64,000 bases of DNA from Steromphala cineraria (lineage: Eukaryota; Mollusca; Gastropoda; Trochida; Trochidae), in the NCBI GenBank assembly GCA_916613615.1, contig OU744723.1, positions 63,992,239-64,056,238 of the forward strand, read 5' to 3'. Under the pieces are notes generated by a model. The model ran no database searches, was not told the DNA's origin, and saw only the letters and a program-made list of their open reading frames with translations. Positions 10,172 through 21,466 of this stretch are shown here, in pieces. The position numbers and the translations under genes were made by a program. The stretch's first letter is position 1, and each line of letters starts with the position of its first letter.

Positions 10172-11090
10172 ATCCATATAAACAGAGCAACACGTTCATT
10201 CCTTAGGCCTACAGTCTAGCGGCCTATCGTAATGAGTGATCTGAGGATCTAAACGGATGGGTTGGTCACTAGATTAGGATATAAACAGAGCAATACGTTC
10301 ACACTTTACACTGAGTGTCTGTAGTGAAGACTGGTATGAGGCTCTAAAAGGGTAGGTTTGTCACTAGATTAGGATATAAACAGAGCAACACGTTCCCACC
10401 TTACAGTGGGTGGCTGTTGTGACGACTGATATGAGACTCTAAACGGGTGGGTCTGTCACTAGATTAGGATATAAACAGAGCATTACGTCCATACCTTTCA
10501 GTGTGTGGCTGTAGTGAAGACTGATATGAGGCTCTAAACGGGTGGGTCGGTCACTAGATTAGGATATAAACAGAGCAACACGTTCATACCTTACAGTGGG
10601 TGGCTGTAGTGAAGACTGATATGAGGCTCTAAACGGGTGGGTCGGTCACTAGATTAGGATATAAACAGAGCAACACGTTCATACCTTACAGTGGGTGGCT
10701 GTAGTGAAGACTGATATGAGGCTCTAAACGGGTGGGTCTGTCACTAGATTAGGATATAAACAGAGCATTACGTCCATACCTTTCAGTGTGTGGCTGTAGT
10801 GAAGACTGATATGAGGCTCTAAACGGGTGGGTTGGTCACTAGATTAGGATATAAACAGAGCAACACGTTCATACCTTACAGTGGGTGGCTGTAGTGAAGA
10901 CTGATATGAGGCTCTAAACGGGTGGGTCGGTCACTAGATTAGGATATAAACAGAGTAACACGTTCACACCTTACAGTGGGTGGCTGGCGTGTTGACTGAT
11001 ATGAGGCTCTAAACGGGTGGGTCGGTCACTAGATTAGGATATAAACAGAGCAACACGTTCATACCTTGCAGTGTGTGTTGCGGAAATTGA
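10172..11090. repeat. Tandem array of a 95-bp repeat, copy 1
   Basis: About nine to ten units of 95 bp, recognised by 'gatataaacagagcaacacg', 'gactgatatgaggctctaaa' and 'cgggtgggtcggtcactag'. Early units are more diverged than the middle ones. Single degenerate units occur near 15771-15885 and 43655-43765, so the repeat borders the TRIM gene on both sides. No coding capacity. Confidence 0.95.
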
Positions 11091-11453
11091 TTCGCATAGC
11101 GAAACTAGTCATTGTACAAGAGTTTTAAAAACGTTTTTTATGACTGAAAAACATGTTCTTGAAAATCATATTTTTCCTCTTCATGATATCATTGTATAAA
11201 CAGTGAATACGTGCTACTGAAATTTATTTTCAAGTCTGGTTTGGGTTTTAGTAAAATTTACATACGACAAAAACATTTAATAAAAGGATGTTTATTCAGC
11301 AAATTGTTTCACCCATTGTTGATTTTTTAAAAGGTCAACAATAAGCAATCTCTCATACTAGATGCAATACAGCATACACAATGTTCGTACCTCTTAGTAT
11401 ATGACTTATAATTACTTATTTTAAGCACAGTCATGTTTTCACAGATAAGTATA

Positions 11454-11857
11454 TGTTACGCAGCGAATTCATTGTTTCATAAAATGTAAGTCAACACTCA
11501 ACAAGATACAATAATGTTTATTCATGTAAGCTGTGATGTCCAAATATGACAATGTTTCAATTTGTCCAAAATTGACAATATATTTATGTCCAAATATGAC
11601 TATATTTATGTCCAAATATGACTATATTTATGTCCAAATATGACAATATATAATTGTTCAATAATACAAACAAATATATGTATTATCAAAGTATCAAAGT
11701 GACAGCGGGAGACACCAAGTATGTGTCTTCACGCCACGCTATCTCAAGTCAAAGTGACATGCAGGCAAATCCCCTGCCTCGCACGTGCTGGCCACGCATG
11801 CACTCGTAGATGCGTTTGTGCGAGTCACTCAGGGGTACGGAAACGGTCCTTCAGTTC
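11454..11857. mobile_element. 404-bp insertion specific to unit 1
   Basis: The 6-bp word AGTATA lies on both sides (11448-11453 and 11858-11863), and unit 2 has a single AGTATA at the same place, so this is a clean insertion. It contains four copies of a roughly 22-bp 'tgtccaaatatgactatat' repeat and a GC-richer half with 'tcgcacgtgctggcc'. No TIR or protein is visible. It could be a SINE or MITE; the class is unknown. Confidence 0.75.
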
Positions 11858-12107
11858 AGTATACATCTTTAGGATAAATGGTTACATGGAAGAATAAGCA
11901 TGGCAAACTGTTCTGTTGCTTCAACCACATTTGTCCACTTTGTCCATATTTAAACATGAAAAATACATATCTTCACACGATCCATTCAAAATTTATTGAA
12001 TCTATCGTCAATGTAAACCACTATCAATTGTTAGTTGGTGCAGTCTTAATATTCTGGTATATTTCAAATAAATTCGAGGTAAACTAACGTAAAATGTCCA
12101 AAGATTG

Positions 12108-12113
12108 TTTATT
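12108..12113 (-). promoter_or_regulatory. Poly(A) signal of TRIM paralog 1
   Basis: AATAAA on the minus strand, about 15 bases after the TAA stop at 12128. The same arrangement is found in paralog 2. Confidence 0.6.
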
Positions 12114-12127
12114 TTGAATAAAATCTT

Positions 12128-14615
12128 TTACTTAAACTTGTATTTGTGTAAGCCCTTTTTGCCCAATGCCACACACAGTTTGTCTCCATCGACACACAGA
12201 CCTGTTGGAGACTGTACTTCATCATCTGATGTCAGAATGTCTCTGATGTAGTCTCCCGTTTTACTGAGGTGAACCACTTTGTGTGACCCGAAATTAGCAA
12301 CAAGGATATCTCCACTTCTGGTGGATGTGATTCCCCACGGACATCTTAGTGCTCTGTCTTCTGTAGGTGTGTATGTGAACACAACATCACCAGACTGTGT
12401 CAGACAGATGACAGACTTCAGACCCGAGTCAGACACCAGGATAGTGCCTTGACTAGTGACATGTATGTATCTAGGTTCAATAAAGGTCTTCCCCATGGCA
12501 GGAAGTGTTGGTAAGGTCTTCAAGATGTTTCCCTGCATATCAATCAGATCCACAGAGGGTGGATTCTTAGAACCTGCCACCAGTGTTGATTGATCAAGAG
12601 CAGAGAGACCCCAGTAGTTCTTACTTGTCTGTATTGTTGAGAAGAGTTCCAGGTCAGGAGTCACAGCTACTATGATGAGACGTGGAGACAAAGGAAAAGA
12701 CACAACTATCTTGCCTTCACTGATAACTGTGATACACCAAGGTTCATATACCACTTTTAGTACACTTGAACATGTTTTCCCTCCTCTTTGGTAGACTGAT
12801 TTCAGGCGATAACCAATACGGTCAGTAAACACAGTGACCTTTATACCTGAACTCTCCACTATAACAACATCTCCCACACCACAACACCCATCTCCATCTA
12901 GTTTCGCATCAATGACTTCATGCAGTACAGGTGTCGCTGTCAGATCCATTGTGTTATCAGCAGTCTGTACATCCATCTTCTCAATTTCTTCCTTCAGTTG
13001 ATCAAGGTTGTGTATAAACCTGATATCAGCCACATCTGATCTCTCCCCTCTCTGTGTTTTTGTGACGTCAAATAGAGCTCCTGATCCAGACGACAGATAC
13101 ATCTCAAACAGCTGCGCCTCATCCTCCAACTCCAGGGTCTGCTGGATGGACTGAGACTGCTGCTGGTACATCTGTGTCTCTGTCTTCTTTGTTTTCATCT
13201 TGGACCTCAGATCTTCTGTCTGTCGATCAGTTTGGACATCAAGTTTCCCAAGCAACTCAGTCTCCTTTGCACGAAGATGATCAACAGCAGCTTGGATGGT
13301 ATTGGTTATGTCAGTCTTCACTGATGTTGATTTCATCTTGAATTCGTTAATTTCACCTTCATATTCGACAATCTGTGTCTTGTTTGTTTCAGCTATCTCC
13401 TCCAACTCCTCCTTGTGTTTCCTCAGTTGACTTTTGACCTCTGGGAGCATATCCTGGATGGTGACGACATCTTCACACTTCCTGTGACTGATACTGCAAC
13501 AAACAGTGCAAATTCTTTTCTTGCAGTCCTTGCAAAACAACTTTATCTTCTCATCGTGTTTCTTGCAAAAATGTTTTCGTTTTACATTTTGCTTGTTTCC
13601 TTTAAGGCTTGACACTTCATGGTGATCTAAGACAGGAACTGTGTTGTGGAGCTTGTGACAATCGGAACACAAGCAGGCCTCACATTCTGCACACCATGTT
13701 GCTGCAGGAGTTGTCTCCCCTTTTTTCTGACACCAAGAGCAACAGTTGGTTTCTGTAATTGAACATTCTTTATGAAAGTGTTTTTGATATATTTACACCA
13801 ACATTCAATATTAAATGTAGAGCCATAACCTATAATTTTGTAATCAAAGGTTCTACTAAAACATTTAATTAAGTAATACATCTTGTTGATAACTGTTGAA
13901 CAGTCTTACAGGTACCAACAACCATGAGTTCAGTCGTCAGTGAAATTATGTCAAGTACATAAACATAGATGTTAAATGAAAATACAGAGCTATTACTTTT
14001 AGTTTTGATATCTAATTTTCTAATATAACAACTAAATTGATGAATGTTGTTGATAATTGTTGGACATTCAGTACCAAAAACCAATATTCATTGGTGCAGT
14101 AATCATGCATTGGTTACAGATTCAACACAAACTACCAGGTTATCAATAACCTTAATTGTGATATTATGTCAGAAAGTTGTCGGTCATATATTTGTCAGAA
14201 CAAACTAGAGTCCTTTATTATCATAAATGTTAAATAGTTTAATGTTATTTTACTGCAACTAGCTATAATCAACAAACAAACAAATCAATAAACAAAAGTT
14301 ATTCTATATAAGACAGAGAGTCATATTGATACCTTGTGGAATTGAGTCCATGAGCCCAGTGAGAAGCAGTCCTGGTTTCAGCTGCCCCGCCCACTCTTCT
14401 ACAGGTCTGTCAGGGTGAGGCACTGGGGTCTCTTGTCTACACGTGGGACAGGGGATGGTCTTGTTTCTCACTGCTTCTTCTTTTGTCTCCAGATATTTCC
14501 TCAAGCAGTTTTGACAGAAGGAGTGTTGACAGTTGAGTGATACAGGCTGCACAAACACCTCCATACACACACTGCAGGTCAGGAAGTCGTCCTGCAGCTT
14601 GCCACCTGTCGCCAT
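12128..14615 (-). CDS. TRIM-type RING / B-box / coiled-coil / NHL protein, paralog 1 (two coding exons)
   Basis: Probable E3 ubiquitin ligase of the TRIM2/3/71-like class. Coding exon 1 is 14615-14333: start ATG in TAAGATGGCG, RING with C14, C17, C29, H31, C34, C37, C56 and C59, and donor CAAG/gtatca. Coding exon 2 is 13752-12128 (acceptor attacag). Frames join in phase, giving 635 residues. Exon 2 holds B-box 1 (CCSWCQKKGE...CAEC...CSDCHKLH, about 98-126), B-box 2 (about 157-187), a coiled coil (about 196-311) and an NHL-like propeller region (about 380-635, ending in LCVALGKKGLHKYKFK). There is no SPRY domain. A non-coding first exon probably ends at 15729 (ACCAAG/GTATGA), joined to an acceptor at 14620. 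All frames are intact. Such genes are strongly expanded in molluscs, often linked to innate immunity, but the specific role is unknown. Confidence 0.88.
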
Positions 14616-14619
14616 CTTA

Positions 14620-15770
14620 CTGTTAATGAGAAGAGAACGAGAGATTGGAGAATAGAAAATCCTTTATAGTTTTTCTTTGAGATGATGATAAGTTTTAATA
14701 AGAAATAGGAAAGAGATCGTAGAATAAAAAGGCCTATGTAGTTTTACTATGAAATGAAGAAAAGATTTAAGAGTATCATTATCCTATTTACATCTGTTAG
14801 TCTTACGTCTAGACTATAGTAGATAACATTTTGATATAACAAAACGTCTTGACGAGCAAGTCTAGATCCGTAGCTGAAATAAGTGATACAATGAGGTTTT
14901 TTACTAGTCTTTAATGAATAATTGTTCATGATTTTTTCAAGGGTTTTAGTACTTTATGGCATCTTAAATTGATGTTTTCTGAATGATTTGACAGCAACAT
15001 AATATATGAAATGTATAAAAGGTATTCCACCCATATAGACCCTCACTATTTGAAAAGAATTATTCTATGTAATTTATTTGATTCTTTTATAATTATGACA
15101 ATATCCCTAAAATTGCAAATTGTGAAATGTTTATAAGTCTTTGCATGCGTGTAGACCAATTGCTATCAATTTTTATCACTGATTTCTCTTCTCTAGAACA
15201 TCGCTATCTGACTCAGTATTCATGTTAAACACATTGTATATTCCCTTTTTATCTAAAAATCCAAAACCTTGCAAAATAGTTGATTCAATTCAACTATAAG
15301 CATTGAATAATATCATAAAGATCTCTCTGTCACATTTTTAATTCAAGTAATTTTGTATAGAAAAGTCATCATACATGGGCACAAAAACATGAGTAGTTTG
15401 GTAATTGCTTTGTGTAAACCCACTCATGAAGAGCCTCACTGTCACAGTACAAGTAGATCTACACAACAACCCTGTATCAGACAAATCTAAGTTGCATGAC
15501 AGTGATCAGAATTCATCATTTTCCATAAATAGTGATCAATGAAACCTTTAGTATAAATTCAAGCACTCACAGCCAATAAATACTTATCATTAAACCGAAA
15601 GTAAGTCGACAACACAGTCATACAACCAGGAAGTGAATCTTCTTTTACTCGTTAAGTGATTTTAAACATAATATTTTTTGTTTAAACACGAGCAGTTTTA
15701 AAGAATATGTTCATAGAAAAGTTCATACCTTGGTGAGCATCTCCCCCTTCCCCTACTAGAACCTGTTATT
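14620..15770. other. 5' intron and upstream region of TRIM paralog 1
   Basis: AT-rich DNA with no gene. It carries the predicted acceptor (taacag, before TAAG-ATG) and, at 15727-15728, the matching donor of a non-coding first exon. It is homologous to 41132-43650 in unit 2 apart from two insertions there. Confidence 0.6.
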
Positions 15771-15885
15771 TCTTCAGACATACAGCTACACGTTCACTCC
15801 TTACTGTGTAAGGCTGTCGTGATGTCTGATATGAGGCTCTGATTTCTAAACGGTGGGTTGGTCACAAGATTAGGATACACCACGT
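15771..15885. repeat. Degenerate single unit of the 95-bp repeat
   Basis: Contains 'ctacacgttcactcctta', 'gtctgatatgaggctctga', 'cggtgggttggtcac' and 'agattaggata', in the order seen in the array at 10172-11090. It marks the end of homology between the two units. Confidence 0.8.
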
Positions 15886-16989
15886 GGTGTGGTTATCAAT
15901 GGTGTTATCTAGGTCTTTATCCTGGATAACCAACATGGGTTGATTATCAGAGAGCAAACATGGACGACAATACATAAACGGTTGCCTCAGCCTGATACCG
16001 TAGGAAAAAACTTACCCTTGACGTCATATTAAAACACATCTCGAAATGATTTCTCAAAGTTGACACAAAAATAAGTTATTTTATTATTGTCAACTGTTGC
16101 TTCCAATAACCATTTAATGTACAATCCAATTAACAAAATTGCAAGGAGCACAATTGAATGAGCTTATGATACTTAAAGATAAAACCAACCTTAACTTCGT
16201 CCTGACAATACCATAAAACACAGATAAAAAAAATCTTTAAGCCGGACACAGCTCTAATTTCCCCACCTCTTTGAACACCATGTGCTTACGATGCTGTGCT
16301 GCATCGAGAGTTTGAACATGAAATTGTTTAATTCCGTGCAGTTCACGGTGAAATGAACAACATCCTCGCAGCCTCACGTACATTTGTTTGTTACAGACTG
16401 ATACAGTTCATAGACTGAATGTCGGTTTAATTTAGGAATATCCTGAGACATTACACAGATTTTCTGTGACCTTTTTACAATTTGTTTTGGACATATTTCA
16501 TTTTCATTAAAGATGAAAAATGTTAGAACTCACTCAGCACAGTTAGTTTGTAGAAGTTACTGGTTTAGAATTGTCTGACAACCGAGTCAGGACACGCTCA
16601 ATCAGCACGTGAAATGCGTGTTTCATGAGTATGCAAACGATAATGAAGAAATATCAAGGCATGGAATTCACTCAACCATTAAATCACAACACCAACTTGT
16701 CAAAACTTTTTTCATTTGATTAACACTAAAACTTATTATGAAAGGAAATAACTTTCAAAAATTGCCATGTGGTGTATATGTTAAGGTTATTTACCCTTAC
16801 CCTTGCATTTATGGGTGGCGCTGCTCAGCGGCGACACGCATGTACATCTGCTGTGACAATATTTGAATGTTTTGAACGTTTTATGTGTGTTTTAAGTGCG
16901 GTTTTTCATTGGAGAGTATACCGTAGTAACTGTGACAATCAGGATGCATTGGTCATCTTTACTATTTCACCTTATTCTGCTTTTAAACC
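15886..16989. other. Spacer between units
   Basis: No gene recognised. The stretch is not repeated elsewhere in the window; its counterpart after unit 2 is different sequence. Short frames between 16769 and 16990 have no support. Confidence 0.5.
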
Positions 16990-18075
16990 ATATTTTATGT
17001 GGTTGGACTTTCGCCCCTAATCAAAACCCAAGCCAATATGGCGAAGTCGAAACAACATATACCAGTGAGTTTCTCTTGTCTCACAGTGGATACACATCTA
17101 TCAGTGGACTCAAATTGGATCTTCCCACGGAGTGTATGTCTAATGCTTCCCACAATCGTCCAAAACGCAAGCGAGGTAAGAAAGGAGGAATACGTTTACG
17201 TGTCCGAGCTCGGAAATGTAGACCGCCCCTTAAAGAAGAAACTTGATTAACTGACAGCCAATGTTCGATACCAGTATGAATATAGGGACAGCTGTATCAT
17301 GTGCTTTACAGAGACCTTGCTCACTCCTGATATCGATAATGACACTGTCACCATCGATGGATTTCGTCAACCGTTACGACTAGATAGAGAGAAAGACAAA
17401 ACTGGTAAATCGAAAGGAGGAGGTGTGTGCATTTATGTGAACAAAAACTGGTGTAACAACTGGAAAGTACGACAGACCATCATAACACCGGACTTGGAAC
17501 TGTTATCTGTGTCGTTTCGGCCATATTATCTGCCACGGGAATTCGGACAAGTCTTTATTGTTTTGGTTTACATCCAACCCTCTGGTTGCTATGACAACGC
17601 AGCAAAGCTTATAAACGATCATGTTCAAGATTTAGAAAATGTATCTACAGATGCTCCAAAGTTTGTATTAGGTGATTTCAATGGATGCAATTTAAAAACT
17701 GTTCTCCCTCACTATCATCAATTTGTATCTTGTGCAACCCGTAAAAACAAAGTACTGGACAAGTGTTACGGTAATATATCCGAAGCTTATAAATCAGTGA
17801 CCAGACCACCACTCGAATCATCAGACCATAACACCGTGCTATTATTGCCTGCTTACAGACAGAAGCTCAAAACAGGCAAGGTTGAAAAGAAGACAATAAA
17901 GACATGGAACACGGACTCATTAGAGAAACTTCGTGCATGCTTTGACTGTACAAGCTGGGACAGTTTACTTGAGGCCGACACTACAATGGACCAGAGGTTG
18001 GATGTAATCACGAGTTACATAAACTTTTGTGTTGATAGTGTGATCATAGTGTGTCACGTCTACTACAAGGCGTAA
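16990..18075 (+). pseudogene. LINE-A 5' part: leader and APE endonuclease, copy 2
   Basis: Same element as 1-943, with more of its 5' side visible. The basic leader (RPKRKRGKKGGIRLRVRARK) is readable in the frame from 16896, upstream of the APE frame that opens at 17299. Unit 2 has lost 14 bp between the leader and the APE frame (around 17229), which shifts the frame; unit 1 keeps those bases. In contrast the catalytic SDH motif is intact here (His codon 17827-17829), while unit 1 has Asn. Each copy has therefore decayed separately. Confidence 0.85.
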
Positions 18076-18477
18076 GACACCTTCTTGATCCACTGCAGTT
18101 CGCATACAAGGCTCGACGCAGAGTAGAAGATGCCACCACAACGCTACTCAATGCAGTCTACAAGCACACGGACTCAGCCAACACGTATGTGCGCGTACTA
18201 TTTGTAGACTTCAGTTCAGCTTTTAACACCATCCAACCCCACCTTATGGTTCAGAAACTACCGGACATGGGTGTCCACAGCAATATCATTTTATGGATTA
18301 AGGATTATCTTGTTAACAGACGTCAATTTGTCAAAGTGAACACAGCTGTATCATCACATCAGACCATAAGCACAGGAGCACCGCAGGGATGTGTCTTATC
18401 CCCGGTGTTATTTACAATATATACAAATGACTGTACATCTACTGAAAACAACACTCTTCTTCAATTTCTTTATTCAG
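18076..18477 (+). pseudogene. LINE-A reverse transcriptase palm, cut before FADD, copy 2
   Basis: Identical in translation to 944-1345, with the same cut after NNTLLQF. In this unit its continuation is at 31531-32410, 13 kb away, because the Academ-like transposon lengthens the intervening block. Confidence 0.85.
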
Positions 18478-19530
18478 GTGTATGTAGGCCATCGGCCCAT
18501 AATACAATTTATCATACAATGGATAGTGTTCTCGGCATAATAAAGCCAACTGATATTTTCGGTATCCGTTGGGCGTGGCTAAGGGTCATATACGGATACC
18601 GATGCAAATTTCAAAGGTCAAGGTCGGAACTTCTTTCGAAAATTCCGATGACGTCACAAGCGTTAACACTTTGAATGCCTTTAGTAACGGAGAGAGACAT
18701 TACAATATGTATGCTATATTACATAGACATTGATAACACCAACAATGCATGGATATTAAGCCATTTGCATGACTTAGTAGTGCCAAAACACTGTCATCAC
18801 GGGTTGAATGAAACCGACCGAACAATATTACTCACAGGTACCAAAGGCAGTTCAAATCTCATGTTCAAACACTTCATTTACCCATCTTCGGTGTTCTTTA
18901 TTTTAATATTGTTTAGTTTGGAATGGGAAATCCACAGACTATCATCTAGTTTAGCTCTCCGGGCACCAATGTTCATTCAATCGCTGTTTCAACGCAAGCT
19001 GCCGTTGTCACGTAGGCGAAGGGAAGCAACTCTTGCCCCTTGGTGAGATTGACTCGTCCTCTCGATGACGTCGGATTAAAGAATGTCAGTTCGATCCCGC
19101 CAAAGACCATTTAAAATGTGTCTAATTTTTAAATACATCGAATTTTATAGATTTTTAAAATTTCAAAACTTTGTAGTCGTGACAAAATAACTCAAACGGC
19201 AATAAAAGGCATATATAAGGAGGAGTTATATTTTGTCAATTCACCGTCAGAGTCATTGCTCTATTCATTTGCATATATCAATGCGCGAATCTTAAAACAA
19301 CGTCAACTATTAAAATAGTATTATCAGGCATTTTTTCGAATTAAATTTTAAAATGACATTGTATGATAAAGAAGTTATCATGCTCGTGTGTTTTGGGATC
19401 GTAAATATCCTGCATTAGGAATAAACACTATGTATTTAGCTCGCCAAGGCTCGCAAAATACAATGTTTATTCCTAATGCAGGATATTTACGATCCCAAAA
19501 CACACTCGCATGATAACCTCTATGTATTTA
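18478..19530. mobile_element. About 1 kb repeat block, copy 2
   Basis: Counterpart of 1346-2398, with only a few substitutions seen (for example 'ttcattcaa' for 'ttcgttcaa'). The status is the same: probable LINE-B 3' region or a small non-autonomous element. Confidence 0.5.
19374..19517. repeat. Long hairpin (inverted repeat), copy 2
   Basis: Same 144-bp hairpin as 2242-2385. One base differs in the loop (caaggctcg for caagtctcg); the arms are unchanged. Confidence 0.9.
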
Positions 19531-20991
19531 TTATACAGCCACCAAGAGGCTTCTTCGTAACATATTTGCATGATAAACATACATAGCCAAATTACGTAAT
19601 ACATAAATGTTGTCGACAGACATCAAATTATTAAATTTATACATTGAGGGATGAGTGTAATAATGATGAGGAATATATAATATACGGAGATGGTCATAGG
19701 CAGAACAAATAAGAAGGAAATGATATTCATCTTCAATAAAATCCTCCGTACAAATGTGACAAAATCTAAGATGCCTCTGTTTATTGATATATCTACCAGT
19801 TTCAATATTTAATTGATGAGAACTGCAACGAAATTGTGCAAGAGCAATACGGAATTTCTTGATATCTATACAGCTAAGATAAATCTCAGCACAAAATACA
19901 TGTTTATAATATGAATATGAACAACTTTTGGAGCTAGCCGTTAATGATTCGTGCCAGCCCTGTACATACATATCTTGTGCTCTTGCCATGAATTCAGAAA
20001 GAAAGGACTCGAAGTGAGAAATAAACTGACTATCCCAAACAAAACCGAATCCCATACTATTCAATAGAAACCTAAGCTTGGAGGCCCAATTAATTTTACC
20101 ATGCGAAACATCCAGCAACATTAGATTATAACACTTTTTAGGAAAACGAGACACTGGCATGTTCAACAACTTATACCAGTATTTAATACAGCGTTTGTAG
20201 GCATATATAAACATGGGATATCTGCCACATTCCCCTCGAACAACCTGATTGGATGTAGATGATTTAACACCAAGTAAATGTTTACATGCCAGAGTCTGAA
20301 CTTTCTCCACACTTGAAGTAACATTACAATCTAACCCCCACACCTCCGCCCCATACAGGAGAATTGGTGTTACCTTAGAGTCAAAGATTCTAAAATATAC
20401 TTGGTGATACAAAGTATTTAGCTTTGATAAAGACCTAATGATACTAAACAAAGCCTTTTGTGATTGCAACATAGAATTGTCGAAATGTTTATACCAGGCA
20501 AGCGTGTGAGAAAACTGCACACCCAAGTATTTATATGAAGAAACACATTCTATTTGAGAACCTCCTAAAAACCATTTCTCTTTCTTAGAAAGCTTTCCAC
20601 CTTTTCTAAACACAACAATTTGAGATTTATCCAGATTAACTGTAAGATTATAATCAATACAATGCTGTTCCAGAACATTTATACGTTTTTGCAGACAATA
20701 AATACTGTTCGATAGAAGGATAACGTCGTCTGCAAACAAGAGAAGGAATAAGTTAACTTAGAATGAAGTTGGATACCAAGATAGCAATCAGACTCAATTG
20801 TATCAACTAACTCGTTAATAAACATTGAGAACAAAAGAGGACTAAGAACACATCCCTGACGTACCCCAATATTACAATGGAACATTTCTGAGAAAAAATT
20901 ATTTGATTTAACACAAGACTTGACACATTCATATATAGATCTTACACATTTTAACATTTTAGGAGACACACCCTTCTTCTGCAATACTGAC
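19531..20991 (-). pseudogene. LINE-B ORF2 C-terminal half, copy 2
   Basis: Matches 2399-3859 with two residue differences that I can see: IYYN against IDYN near the start of the FADD frame, and VRQG against GVRQG context (NIRVRQG against NIGVRQG). The unit-2 residues look more like the family norm. It has the same frameshift before FADD and the same stop. Confidence 0.88.
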
Positions 20992-21466
20992 TATAAGCAC
21001 AAAAACTTCTTCTTCGCTTTATGATTTATTCCTTATTTCTTATGACATCCTTCAATGACACGCTTGCTTTACATTATGGTCATTGTAATAGTTTGTGGCC
21101 ATTTGATTGACTGAAAACAAAAGAAAGATAAACTTATAGTACTTGCAAGGTGAAGGTCACTTAGTGAAAGCATGACAAACCATGTTGTAGAGAAATTACT
21201 AATTTTGAATAATAATTGCAATAAAGCCAGCTTAATACTTATGTGAATGAAAGATATATAAACACAGAATTAAAGCATGATGGAATTTGAAGCTGGTATA
21301 TAAGTTAAATTGATAATTACCGAAGTTTTAGGGACTCGCACGCTGCAGCTTGAGAAAACATGGAAAACATGCTTAGAATAGAGTGACCTCCCTTGCCCTA
21401 CACAGAGGTAACCACACTTAGTGCCTAAAGCGCACATAAAATATCTAATTTGACGCTAACACTGAC
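20992..21466. mobile_element. Insertion of about 475 bp inside LINE-B RT, copy 2
   Basis: Same insertion as 3860-4334, with the same imperfect flanking words. One substitution was noticed (cacttagtg for cactaagtg). Confidence 0.55.

Larger units (their letters stand above)
1..11265. repeat. Recent segmental duplication, unit 1 (LINE-rich block)
   Basis: This block matches 17147-35373 almost base for base once the large unit-2 insertions are removed. By eye I find about a dozen substitutions over the first 6.3 kb, plus a 14-bp segment near 80-95 that unit 2 lacks. The left end lies outside the window. The right end is sharp: both copies read through '...aaaatttacatac' and then diverge, at 11265 here and 35373 in unit 2. 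The nested LINE structure is shared in full, so nesting preceded duplication. A false duplication by the assembler (two haplotypes joined) is an alternative. Confidence 0.9.
11266..15885. repeat. Older paralogous block with TRIM gene, unit 1
   Basis: This block is homologous to 37045-43765 but clearly more diverged than the LINE-rich block. Introns, UTRs and spacers differ by many indels, and the encoded TRIM proteins differ at roughly 57 of 514 aligned residues. Homology fades at a degenerate unit of the 95-bp repeat near 15771-15885. Confidence 0.8.

Noticed and set aside
10172..11090. CRISPR-like array
   Set aside because: The repeat is continuous (95-bp units without unique spacers) and the genome is animal.
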